Source: Agaricus subrufescens (Eukaryota; Basidiomycota; Agaricomycetes; Agaricales; Agaricaceae). Taken from it: 64,000 bases of DNA. Made by a program: the position numbers and the translations under genes. The DNA is taken from NCBI GenBank assembly GCA_029945375.1, contig CM057057.1, forward strand, positions 558,001 through 622,000, written 5' to 3'. How positions within the stretch are numbered: the first letter of the stretch is position 1; every line of letters starts with the position of its first letter. The notes beneath the pieces were generated by a model. The model had not been told where the DNA came from. It searched no databases and saw nothing but the letters and a program-made list of their open reading frames with translations. Below are positions 46,357 through 57,155 of the stretch, piece by piece.

Positions 46357-48116
46357 CCGCTTTGCGAGGTCTTCAAATGCGGCATTAGTGGGCGACATTT
46401 GCACAGTGATGGCTTGTTCCATCAGCTCATCGTGAACCCGCATCGGAAGGTTACTTGGATCATAATGGGTGGGGTTAGCATTTAGAAGTTTATCCCGTCG
46501 TAAGGGAACGTAGTAGGTTTTTTTGGCTGCCGCATGGTTGCATATACCCTTGATATTGCAAACGCGACACGGACTAAGTGCGTTTGAACCTTTCATGTTC
46601 ATAACAAGCGCCATGGCAGGTATATCACCGAAAATGAGAATGAGATAGGCGTGGAGGAGAAAGTATGCCTCGGAAATCGAATCCCAAGCCTTGACACCAG
46701 CCTCGAGTTGGATTAATTCTTGAACAAGAGGCCAGAAATAAGAATCTATGTCCCATGGTTTCTTAGGGCCCGGGATAACGCCAATCCTTAACCGGTGCTT
46801 CTTTTGGAACCGTACATCGGGCGCAAGGTTATAGACAAATAAGACGATTGGCCAGCACGTCTGGCTACGTCGCTTGAAGGGGGCAAACCCATCGGTTGAA
46901 AGACCAAGGGCGATGTCACGCTCGTCGGAAAAGTAATAGAAGGTGTTGTCAGTGTCGCCTGTGGGGACAATAGTTTGGAGGAGTTCTCGATAATACGAGC
47001 CGTCGAAGACATCTCTGATTATGCCTGGCTCGTGTTGGAATTCTGCTCGATAGCGCATCTTTTGAGCATGCTCACGGCTGGATAACATAGCGAGTAGGCG
47101 AGGAATGATAGGGAGATATGCAAAATATTTGCGTGGCTGGCCCTTGGCATTGAACCTTGGTTCGTTGCATTCGGGATTTGGGCATGTGCTGTGATGTTCA
47201 TATGGCCCGGTGAAGCAGACGCAGCTGTTGATGCAACAGCTGTAACGAATGGGCTGTAATCCGGACAAAGCACGGACGCGCTTCTTCGTCATTTTGAGTG
47301 AGTCGTGATGCTCGTTGCGAAATACGCGTGCCATTCTCGTAAATGTCCTATCGGTTAAGCGATCTTCTATCTTGAGAGTATACTTGAGGAGAAGGTCGAT
47401 ATCGGCCTCACTAAGGCTCGGAGAATCATCTATAGATGAATGAGATACATGTGAATACGATGCGAGGATAAGGACGTACCAAATGCCGCTACTTCGCGTC
47501 TACAACGTTCCAAGACTTTATCCCAGAGAGTAATGCCTGCCACATCTGTACGAAGGTCATCACTTTCTTCATCTGTTTCGTCACCACTTTCGCGATTATC
47601 ATCCGAAACTTCTTCGTCGGCAAATAACAAGTCAAAAAGTGTGTCTGTTGGAGGTGCGGGTTGTTCCTGATCGCCTTCTTGATCATCTTCATCATCTGAC
47701 CCTCGTGTCCATCGAGATTGTCTCCAAGTTCGCTGTATCGCCATCCCCATTTGCTCTCTTGCTCTGGTTGCCCGCCTAACATCAATGCCAACTTGCTCCT
47801 CGAGTGAAGGATGGCTGTCAACAGGAGAAGATAGAGGTTCTGCTGCGTCTAGTGCATGATCTGCGGTCTCAGATAGAGTTTGAATGGGGGGAGGCAATGA
47901 TGGAGGGGCGGCAGAGGTAGTTTCCAGGCGTCTCCTTTTGGTTGACCGCGTGTCTTCTATCGAATGCTGGGAGGGTGGGCGCCAGGAGGCGGTCACTGCA
48001 TTGTGCGCAACAACCTTAGACCGGCACTCTAAGTGTCGTGCTCTTACACGGGGAGGGACCATTCCACCGCAAGGACAGCGACACTTAACCTTAGATGTGC
48101 CCCTTCTACGCGCCAT
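46357..48116 (-). pseudogene. Tnp2-like transposase, 5' half (interrupted by LTR insertion)
   Basis: N-terminal half of the CACTA transposase. Exon 1 is 48116-47480, exon 2 begins at 47429 and runs into the LTR element. It starts MARRRGTSKVKCRCPCGGMV with a small Cys cluster, then a disordered acidic region, then ADIDLLLKYTLKIEDRLTD, CCINSCVCFTGPYEHHSTCP, NPECNEPRF, PRKYFAYLPIIPRLLAML, YYFSDERDIALGLSTDGFAP, VIPGPKKPWDIDSYFWPLVQ, LILIFGDIPAMALVMNMKGS and CRVCNIKGI, the standard order of agaricomycete Tnp2 proteins (zinc-binding C-x-C pairs and a DDE-type core). The frame is intact up to the insertion. Together with 32050-30534 it would have encoded about 990 residues. Confidence 0.88.
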
Positions 48117-49079
48117 GCTGAGAAGGTTGAAGATGATACGTAGAGGCTACGGGTGGGGTTTATGTAGGAGGGGATGGAGACGGAATTTTCTTCCGGCCGA
48201 CCGGTTATGTATCTAGCGAGCCGGGTCCAGGCAATGTATAATTCATTTAGAAAATTTTTTTACATCGAATGCTAGAACTACAGGGACATCAGGCGTCGTG
48301 GTGCATTCTTTTATTGGGATGGCGGGTGGTCGTAAGCCAAACAACGGGTGGTGGTGAACTGATTGATATTGGAGGAAGGTCTTGGCCTGTAGAATAACAA
48401 CGACCAAAGAACTCGGGGAGGCGGTTATAGTGGGGGCTGTTGTTGCCACTGCTTTTCGGTAGGATGCTACTCGAGTGACTTCGAGTGGCACAGTCCACAA
48501 TCTTTGGGTAGACTAGCGAGTGAGGTTGATGAGATAATAAGAGCCGTAGCGGTATTCAAGGAATCATGTGGATGAAAAGGTGGATATAACGGTAGCCCGC
48601 TATAGTCAAAGGTAGGCACCGGACAATCCGGTGCCAGGATGTTTGAAGGGCGTCCATCGTCGAAAGCGAATCTTGGGTTTGAAGTGTGTATCGCAATAGT
48701 ATATCTACGAGAGAAATAAGTGGATAGATGTGGTAAGCGATGACTTACCGCGCCTTTGGAATAATCGAGGGGATGGGAGAGAGAAGATGAGATGAGTGAC
48801 CGTTATGCGGTCACGCTGGTGGGCGGATCACATAGTCACGCACATCCATGATTGACATAACGTGACCCAAGTTCAGTTTGAAACGATCACTGATGCGATC
48901 AAAAAATTCCCATTCACCACGCCCACCACCACCACCACCACCACCACCACCACCTCCTCAACCGCCGTATCTCGGACTGTCCGGGATCGACACCTTTTAC
49001 TCTTGGACTGTCCAGGAGTATCATCAGCTATCATCTAAAATACCATCGCACTTAACTCTCTTCGTTCCGATCTTCCTCA
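48117..49079. other. Intergenic region of the CACTA element with (CAC)n microsatellite
   Basis: Divergent promoter region between the transposase (minus) and the next cargo gene (plus). A perfect (CAC/CCA) run of about 30 bp lies at 48923-48953. Short ORFs at 48243-48500 have no supported function. Confidence 0.5.
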
Positions 49080-51868
49080 ATGCCAGGCCGAGCCTACCTT
49101 ATCGATGGCGACATATATTATTCGCCCAACTGCGACCGAGATGTGCAGCTCCCTGGTCAGCTCAACATCGACGACATCACCTCATTTAACAACGTGGGCA
49201 TGGAAGCTTTCGAAGCGCCGTATTGGTGGTCTGAGAGGGTTCCGTGGCTGGGCTTCCAGCCGAGGCGGCCAGTATGCTGGAACGGCGCTCTCGTGGAGGA
49301 TATCGGATATATGCCTCGGCAGCTTCTTCAAAAGGACGATGGCACGCTGTATAAGCTGCCGTATCTTTCACAAAATAGATGGGTGGCCCTGGAGAATCTG
49401 ATTCGAGAGGTGCTGGGAATCTTCTCGCGTCATTTCAACATACAATACGTAGAACCTTATTCTACCCGAAAGTGGGGTTATACCAATGGTCACCCCACTC
49501 AAGCTGAGACATGGAAATATGCACATCAAGGCCGAGACTGGTTTGCGATGTGGATCGCCCTATTATATTGGATGTTAAAGATAATCCCGGAGGATCCGAA
49601 GTATCTGGAGGGTATCTCCCCTACGGAGTGGTACAAGCTGTTGGTAACGTGGGACAAGAGCCGTATAAGCATGTGGGAGTCTCTGCGTTGTGCTCCCCTG
49701 CTCCAACGTTTCTGGGATGCCAATCGCGCGGGGGTTTTTCTACACAATCCCTACGATCAGCCAACCCAACCCTCAGCTTGGTGGTTCGATCACCTCGGAA
49801 TCCCAGTATGGTACCGTTGGGGGCCTCGAGAAATCGCGCAAAGTAAACGAGATGGTTTTTACCTAATGGTACCCCCATCTGAAATTCTCCAAGCTGCAAC
49901 CACTGTCGTATCGCCCTCTGTGCCTTCCTATTCTGCCAACACAGAGGATGCGTGGGAAGATACCCAAGTCTACGGTGCGTAGTGTACGATCCATTGGTAC
50001 TGAGTAATGACTCATGCTCGTTCACAGAGCCTCATTTTGAACCAGCAAGCCCGCAACCAATAAATGTCACTGAGGACGACCAACGACCCCCTTCCTCGCC
50101 CTCGCAAATCAGCAAACTCGTTTGGAAGAAAGGGCGGCTGTGTCAAGTCGAAAGGTCGGGCCGAGATGTTTGGGAAGCGTTTGAGAGGAAGCACGAAGAA
50201 AGACACCAACGAATGTTACTTCATGAAACGCCAGTTGCTCGACAAACTAGACTAAACCGTGCAAATAAACCGCCAACCGTGAGCGCAGCTGTGTATGTGT
50301 GGGAGTGGAGCCTAGACACTCCACCAAAATTTACTCGTACTCTGGTTCCAAAGCGAGATCGTGGCGAGACCCTAGAGGAAGCACGCCCTGGGGAAGCGCG
50401 CTACGATTCGTTTTGTAATGAGTGGACCCTTTGTAGCGAGTGGGTCGATGAATCGTACGAGGAATCAGATGAAGAAATAGATGAAGTTCCAGCACAGGAG
50501 TTGTACCAGGATGAGGGAGGTATAAGCTCACTCGCTGGTGCCTCTCCGGCCCATGCTATCAATATTGCATCCTCTACCCTTACAACGTCGGCGGCGACAG
50601 CACTCCCAACGGCTCCCGCATCCGCCACCTCCTCCGTCAATCCCTCCGCAGATCATACTTCGTCAGGAGCCGCTTCAACACCCCTCCCCGAATGGGAGCA
50701 GACCCAGCTGGAGGTGGTTGACATTTTGAAGAAGCACTACGGTTTTCTGCCCCCCCGACTAGCCACAAGATTTGGACATGCAGCACGACTGGCTGACATC
50801 AAGCTCCTGCTCGTTATCACTGGCACTTGTCCCGTCAAACTCAACAGTACGTTCTGGACAACGCCAATGGGTCACGCCTGCGTCGACTTCGGGCTGCGTC
50901 TAGCTAACAAGGAAGGTGGTGAACCATCGGCAGCTGTGTGGGACCTGTCCTCAAGATGTACGCACCCTCTCAAGTTCTCCCCTCGGTTACGCTATATCAA
51001 ACGAGTGTGGGCCGGCACCCGACTCCTATATATGTTTGATTTTGGTGACTTGGCCGCTGCCTCTTGGAACATTGCCGTCTATAGTGCCTCTGCTGCCGCC
51101 ATGGTCTGTCGTCTACATCCCGAGCTCAATGATGAAGATATCGCGGTCGAACTAGCACAATCCGGTGTCCCATTCCGAACTTTGCAGAAACGAGCCGGCC
51201 TCAAGCTTGCACGTCCTGAGCTACCATGCGCTCTAACGCCAATGATCTTTTCAGATCATGTATTCACTCCATCTGATTATGAATATTGGAGGCAAAGGTG
51301 TCAGTCCGTGTTGATGTCTCAGCGCGGCCGTGCAGCTATCTTGCGCGGCGGCTATGTTCGGCGCTTGGCCTTGGAGGGCGGGATTAGTATCAGTGAAGCA
51401 TTGCAAGGGCCGTCGGGTCTATATTACGACGATACTCTCAACTTTCATGCGCGGGATAAAGATGGTGTGGAATATGTAGATGATGACTTGACGACGAACG
51501 AGCTGGATCTCTTGTGTGGGATATATCAAAGTTTTACAGGTATGTTCCGCAACAAAATATCATTTTTTTAGTGCTCAATGGTTGTATTAGGTGTGGGCAC
51601 CAGCATCAGGAAGCAGTCTTGGCACCCTCTCGTCTCCACGTTCGAAGGCAGTGGCGATGACCAAGGCCGTTGGCCCCCTCGCTTGGAAGAGCTTTATGTG
51701 AACCGCCACCGTTCCATCCTTGATGAGAAGGTCACGATTAATCGGCAGTTCCTTCGCACGGCTACCCAATGGCGCGACAAGACTCGAGGTTTCGGAGATG
51801 CCAGGAGAGCCAATGCCTCTGTAGAAAAATGGTCGACTCAATTTCTTGACACTTTTTGTAGTACATAA
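49080..51868 (+). CDS. CACTA cargo gene, large protein of unknown function
   Basis: Three exons: 49080 to about 49976, about 50028 to 51540, about 51592 to 51868; both junctions (TACG|GTGCGT..CACAG and ACAG|GTATGT..TTAG) keep frame, giving about 895 residues. Landmarks are DAFEAPYWWSERVPWLGFQP-like AFEAPYWWSERVPWLGFQ near residue 45, NLIREVLGIFSRHFNI, WWFDHLGIPVWYRWGPREI, a disordered Ser/Thr/Pro/Ala centre, then WEQTQLEVVDILKKHYGFLP, HVFTPSDYEYWRQRC, GPSGLYYDDTLNF and a C-terminal KQSWHPLVSTFEGSGDD..RWPPRLEELY. I recall proteins with this Trp-rich plan as common, unnamed ORFs in agaricomycete genomes, often near Tnp2 transposases (memory, not checked). The function is unknown; a second transposition protein or a cargo role are both possible. 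Confidence 0.8.
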
Positions 51869-52345
51869 ATGCTTTAATATGTAGGTTATGGATTATCAAT
51901 GACGCTTGGTACAGTATTTCGAGTTAGATTTCGTTTTCTCTATATCGTGGATCCTACCTGTACAGTTATTTGTTGCATTAGATCTTGTATCTTATCATTG
52001 TAGCCTTCGGTAGACAGTTTTTAGAGCCTGCAGTTTTTGCGGGAACGTCATGCGATGCTACATTTGGTAAGTTTGCATTTTTATATATAACCAACCACCA
52101 CTGAAAAAATGATCTCTATAGATTATATTTTCATTATAATGGCATGATAGAGCGATATATTCTTGACACGTATTTCAACTGCTATTGGTATGTAGAATGC
52201 AATATAGGATGGTCCTTCATAGAGGCAGCCTGGTCAAGGCTAGAGCTTCAATTACGCAGCTGACTCTCTTCCTTATGCCAAATCCTTTAACAATAGCAGG
52301 TAATGTGTTAAAATATATCATTCCATTCTATCCTAATGACACTAC
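51869..52345. other. Spacer between convergent cargo genes
   Basis: AT-rich, contains 3' UTRs of the flanking convergent genes. No coding signal. Confidence 0.5.
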
Positions 52346-53096
52346 TCAGATTGCGCCCACTGTAACATCCAACTTCTCCTCGTACTCAGACGAGTCCATC
52401 TGTATCTCGAGGCCACCCTCATCATTGCCTGGAATACATATGCGAATGGTCTTGCGCTTCTAAGGTAAGAGAAATTAGTTTGCTTCTACTTCGAAAAATG
52501 GTTACTTGCCTTCTGCTGTTGCTCATCTAGTTTTTGTTCAATCAATAACTCAAAATTTCTCTGGCGTTTCCGACAACCTCCGTCCTGCATCCCTTCAGTG
52601 CCAACAGTGCCTCCAGTGGCTGTCAAATCAACGGTGGTACCCCGACGAGCACTAACGGATTCGGCAACGAGATTGACCGTGATTTTCTGCTGACCATCAC
52701 CCCTACCTTCAGTAACGGAATCAACCACTTCGTGTTGTGCGTCTGCCCCTTTGGTTTGTTGCCTAGTCGACCTTTTTGCCCTTTCTCTAATCACTGAGCG
52801 ATATTCAGTATCAAGTAACGGATTCTTGTGAGTGACTTACCAGTCTCCCAGCTGGGTTCGCTAACAGATGGCTCTGGTGCTTTGTCCGAGCGATAACGAT
52901 CTGCATACGCATCACGATACTTCTTTATCCCGAGCTGATTTTTACGGTCTTTCGGTGTGCAAGGAGTCTCTGGGACTACCTCAACCACCGAATCTGACTC
53001 TGCCTCGGAGGGTTGTCGCAAAATAGGCATCAGGGAGAATTTTGAAGTCTCAAAACCACCCCGGAAGTGACTTATATCCAAAGTGATGTTTTCCAT
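52346..53096 (-). CDS. CACTA cargo gene, 217-aa charged protein of unknown function
   Basis: Three exons close in frame (654 nt): 53096-52841, 52793-52510, 52459-52346. It begins MENITLDISHFRGGFETSKF and has VVEVVPETPCTPKDRKNQLG, a basic IRERAKRSTRQQTKG, a glycine/valine-rich middle, a charged NFELLIEQKLDEQQQKKRKT helix and ends with RICIPGNDEGGLEIQMDSSE. The second intron begins GCAAGT (after AAG) and ends TTAG, so it is a GC-AG intron; without it the frame ends early and the conserved-looking C-terminus is lost. No domain was recognised. It is divergent from the next gene with 507 bp between starts. Confidence 0.7.
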
Positions 53097-53530
53097 TTAT
53101 AGATAAATAGATTTATCAGACCACTAAAGCACATTTGTTATGCGCATAGCCGGACATCGGAATCAATTATGCCCGGTTTTATGTAGGAGGAAGACGTAAG
53201 TCTTTTTCTTTCCCATTTTTGCCACCATTCCGCCTCTAACAACGATCCCTTCTTGCCGTCGCCGCCTCCTGCCAAGCAACAAAGGCGGGATCTACAACTT
53301 GCGCACCCGGATGTCGGCGTAAAACAATACCCGAATATTACCTGCACGAAAACGTAAAGTGTGAAAGACGTAAAGTGGAGTATTTTTCTCTGAATTTTCT
53401 TGTTATTGACCTCAGCGAAACAGTCTAATTACTTACACTGCTCGGCGTGCCTGTGTCAGCTCATCTCCGTCCGGCTATTGTATTAGGCGGTGACGAACCG
53501 AGATACGAACTGTCCGTAGGTCGCGACGCA

Positions 53531-53538
53531 TATAAATA
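53531..53538 (+). promoter_or_regulatory. TATA box of the 376-aa cargo gene
   Basis: TATAAATA about 66 bp before the ATG at 53604. Confidence 0.55.
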
Positions 53539-53603
53539 AACTCCAAGTCCGATTTCCATTTCACGCCTCTCTCGTTCTTCAGCACGACCACATACTCTCA
53601 ACT

Positions 53604-54892
53604 ATGCCTGCCAGAAAACCCTCGACCAAGGCCTCTTCTTTGTTGAAGAAGAATCGACAAGTTCCGGCGGGTCAACGAGCCAGCACTACCACCCCCCATG
53701 GGGATGCCAGCGACGGTGCTTCACGACGCATCGAGCACTTAGAAAAGCAAGTTGCGCATCGCGATGGTAAGTTTTCTTTTTTCGCCGTATTCAAAACTCA
53801 TCGTGTTTCCAGCGGAACTCGATAAACTCAAGAAAGCTGTTGCTTCGGGTCCCAAGACCAAAGGCTCTCAAAGTCTCATTCTGCCTCCTGAGCAGATCAA
53901 CCACTTACAAACTGACATGGGACTGAAGGACAATAGGTCGGTTTACAATCAATGCCGCGTAAGTCCAGCCGATTTTTTACTTTCATTGTCTACTTATATA
54001 TTGATTAATTGTAGCGCACGGTTAGCGACGCAATGAAACATGCCGGGATCAAGTTCAATATACTCTATAAGAATATCAACCCCACGCAACTTGCCACGGC
54101 AGCGAAACTTGTATGTATCTCCCTGAATTCACTATAATCAGCCATATTCATTCATTCATATATAAGGCAAGACACGATTATGAGCCTCTTCGAAAATATG
54201 ACACTGACTGGGCTAGCTACGAGATCATGAAGGGAATACTAGCATATTATCGTAATAATCAACGCAGACGAAACCAAACTGACCCTACTCCTGAAACAAC
54301 GACTCCGAACTCCGAGACTGAAGATAACGATGAGCTTGAGGACAAGAATTCTGGGGATGATAGTTCCACAGATGGGGGTAATAGTGAAATGGAGGATGTG
54401 GTGGCCAGTGATAAGGAGATTGAGGGTAATAATCTTACAGGGGACGAACTCGATGGTGACAATGATGATATTGATGGTGAGGATATTAATAGTGACTTCA
54501 AAGGCAATGACCCTGACTATTTTAAAGTTCAGGGCACCGAATTGAAAGGGGCCAGTGGCGATGAAGATGAATTGATGGATGACATTGAGCAAGAAGAATC
54601 GGAGCCAAAGCAACAGAAGAACAAAACCACCAAGAAAGGCAAAACGACAGCACGGGCTCAGAAACTGGTTGCAAAGAAGGTGGTACAAAAGGGGAGGAAT
54701 AGGAGCAATGCCGAAGTGTGTGCTGAAGAGAGAGGTGATGAATCAGTGCAGCAAATGCTGAGAGTGGGCTCAAAACGATTGCGTAGCAATATGGATAATA
54801 CTCCTCAGGATACTGTGCCAACAAAGCGAACACGACAGGGCAATAGTAACCGTACTAATGTCCCATCGAAGGTGAAGGGAAAGAGGTTGTAG
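53604..54892 (+). CDS. CACTA cargo gene, 376-aa coiled-coil/acidic protein
   Basis: Four exons close in frame (1131 nt): 53604-53766, 53813-53958, 54015-54110, 54167-54892. The N-terminus is basic (MPARKPSTKASSLLKKNRQV), followed by a short coiled coil (RRIEHLEKQVAHRDAELDKL), a compact helical region (QINHLQTDMGLKDNRSVY, VSDAMKHAGIKFNILYKN, DTDWASYEIMKGILAYYRNN), then about 110 residues rich in Asp/Glu and a Lys/Arg-rich tail ending KVKGKRL. The mix of coiled coil, acidic tract and basic tail suggests a chromatin or DNA-binding accessory factor (inference). No named family was recognised. It is the last gene before the right CACTA end. Confidence 0.75.
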
Positions 54893-55266
54893 TTAATTAC
54901 ACTATGATTAGCATATTACATTACTCATACCCGCTCAGTATTTCAGTATCCTTTGTTGCGTTATTTACTCTTTTTCTTCCACTACCATTAACATATAGTA
55001 CTCATACTAGCACTGTATTTGAGTACCCCTCACTATGTAATTGACTGAGTTTTTACAAGTTTTTTGACGACAAAAATCCGTGTGATGTTGCTTTTGAACT
55101 GAGTATACGACTATGATGCAGACAGGTATTATACTGTCAATAAAGTAGTATATGTCTACTGTTTTCGTATGTCAAATACTACTTGATGAGGTGTATTCTA
55201 ACTGACATTTAGATGGTTGTTAACTCTCTTCACAGGTGTTTTTAGCCATAGTATTTTACCTACCCC
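54893..55266. other. Right subterminal region of the CACTA element
   Basis: AT-rich with several TACTGT/ATACTG words (near 55130-55180), the inverted counterparts of ACAGTA words at the left end. Confidence 0.45.
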
Positions 55267-55280
55267 CCGGTCTCACAGTG
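55267..55280 (-). repeat. Right terminal inverted repeat of the CACTA element
   Basis: CCGGTCTCACAGTG, inverse of the left repeat with one mismatch; followed by the duplicated TTA at 55281-55283. Confidence 0.85.
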
Positions 55281-55799
55281 TTAGTGCTAGAGATCGATGG
55301 ATCGGACAACTACACTTGTTCGCAATTATACTGTAAATCTTTCTCAAGTCAATGAACTCTTGCACAACGCAATCACGCAAACTATAACTAAACGAAAATA
55401 TTTTTGCAGAAGGTCGTAGGATCAAGCCCCGAGACGAAATTGTGAAGACAACGCAGTGCATACTTGGAAATCATTTATAGATTTGTTTACATCAGTCACT
55501 CGTGATTTCCGAGATCAAGGGAACTGAGGCAGTTAAACTCAATTGTTCACTTGCACGCGTTTGGATGTGGGCGGTGACTGGTGTCCCAAAGGCGCGTTCA
55601 AAACAAGTCTCTAATTTTTGATCGAGATTAAGCCGTGCTGTAGAGCATCGTTAACGAGTTCTTCAACTGGAAATCTTCAAGCAACATACTGTACAGAACA
55701 CTTTCTCATCACAGTGACTACGTAGTTGATAAGTACCACAAGGTCACCTCAGCCCTGGAACAATCTACACTACCGCGCATTTACCCTTGCAAAATCCAG

Positions 55800-56976
55800 T
55801 CACTCTTCTCTTGTCTGTACACTAATAGCGGATTGGTCGGATTTTTCCTCAACATTGTCGCTAGCAAATCGGACGGTTGTCAGTTTTCCGGTGGACATGT
55901 TGGCTTCTTTGTCCGTTCTGTTTAGTCCAACGCGGATGATTATAAGATCATACGCAATGCCAATTACGACCGTATGCTGCGCAATCGTCAGGTCAATCAA
56001 TGGAATTGTCATGTCAAATGCGTTGTTTGGCAACTCACCAGAGCGGCATTCATGTGGACGACAAAGCCGGAATGTCCAAGGTAGGCGACAAAGTGTGCAA
56101 TATTCATCGCCAAATACAAGACACCAGATTCCATAAGGATGCGCATGAGTATCTGTAGTTGGTTTGACGAACTGCTACTCATACTCTTCCATATTTGCCA
56201 CACCAGAAGGCCTGAGTGCAAAAATAAGACAATCACCAAATGTGTTGTTTCGACAAACTCGCCGGTACAATATCCATTCATCAAAATAGCAGAAGCCAAG
56301 AAGGGGAGGAAGATGATTCCTGGACCGGCTTGCATCTCTACCTTTGCCCACTTATAAGGCCCAAAGTTCGGATCTTTGACATGCTCAACTTGTAAGAATA
56401 TCCCCATGGATATGCAGACAATGCCTCCAAGCCAAAGGAAGAATGGGAACCACATGACTGTCATTCGTTTCATGTAGACAACCCATAGACGATACATCTG
56501 AAAAGTAGAGTTACCGTTAATTGCTAAAGTACGTTTCTGAGGATAAGCTTGCCAGAATAGCATCTGCGAGTAAGATAATAACTCCTGAAAGGGAACACTA
56601 TAATGCCCCGGAATGCGTTAACCCACCGACCCAGCCTAATTGTTAGGACTTATCATGGACTAACCTGCACAATGCCCTTCCAAGGATCACCCTCATAATC
56701 GCTCAATGCATTTCTCTGCTCCACAAATGCTGCCTTTGCAATGGACGAATTTACAGCCAACGCCACAATAACCAACACTAACATTAAAGTTGTGTTGGTT
56801 GCGACAAGCGTATGCCAATGGATTTTCTTCCTGAGTTTCCATCCCTCGTCTGTGAAGATTAGCCAACGATTGGCGTATGCAACGGAGATAAGATAGAAGC
56901 CAACAAACATCCCTGCTGCAAAGTTGATCGCTACAGCCTGAGATATCGAGTAGGGTGGGTCGGCATGTTCTGACAT
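55800..56976 (-). CDS. Seven-helix membrane protein, paralog C
   Basis: Same plan as A: 56976-56665, 56597-56553, 56497-56263, 56211-56039, 55976-55800 (942 nt, 313 aa). Helices include VAINFAAGMFVGFYLISVAY, CSLSGVIILLADAIL, MTVMWFPFFLWLGGIVCIS, AGPGIIFLPFLASAILMNG and HTVVIGIAYDLIIIRVG. Exon 4 is 12 nt shorter than in A and B, losing four residues of the loop after the fifth helix. Introns 2 (GCAAGC) and 3 (GCGAGT) both start with GC rather than GT, at positions where other copies use GT. It lies right of the CACTA element and is closest in sequence to B. Confidence 0.85.
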
Positions 56977-57141
56977 AGCAGTGCGGCATTAACACTAAAT
57001 TTCGGCTCTTTTTATCCTTATGGCAAAAACTTTGGCAGGGGTGAGAGGGAAGCTGTACTTGTGGAGAAGGGAAAGTAACCCCTTGGTTTATGCTGTTCTA
57101 GTAACTTGTTTCACAATGTAGCTATCCTAGAATTGGCCTCA

Positions 57142-57155
57142 CATCTGTCAATATG
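57142..57155 (-). promoter_or_regulatory. Conserved upstream 14-mer of paralog C
   Basis: Same 14 bp as at 24785 and 27205, 166 bp upstream of the ATG at 56976. Confidence 0.45.

Larger units (their letters stand above)
27609..55280 (-). mobile_element. CACTA/EnSpm-type DNA transposon (Tnp2), interrupted by an LTR retrotransposon
   Basis: The ends are inverted repeats: CACTGTGAGCCCGG at 27609-27622 and the reverse complement of CACTGTGAGACCGG at 55267-55280 (13 of 14 bp match), flanked by the 3-bp duplication TTA. The interior carries a Tnp2-family transposase on the minus strand plus four further spliced genes. The total is 27.7 kb, of which 14.3 kb is the nested LTR element, so the original element was about 13.4 kb. 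Both ends have repeated ACAGTA/TACTGT motifs, like the subterminal repeats bound by transposase in plant CACTA elements. The transposase frame is intact on both sides of the retrotransposon. The element sits between seven-helix paralogs B and C. Confidence 0.88.
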
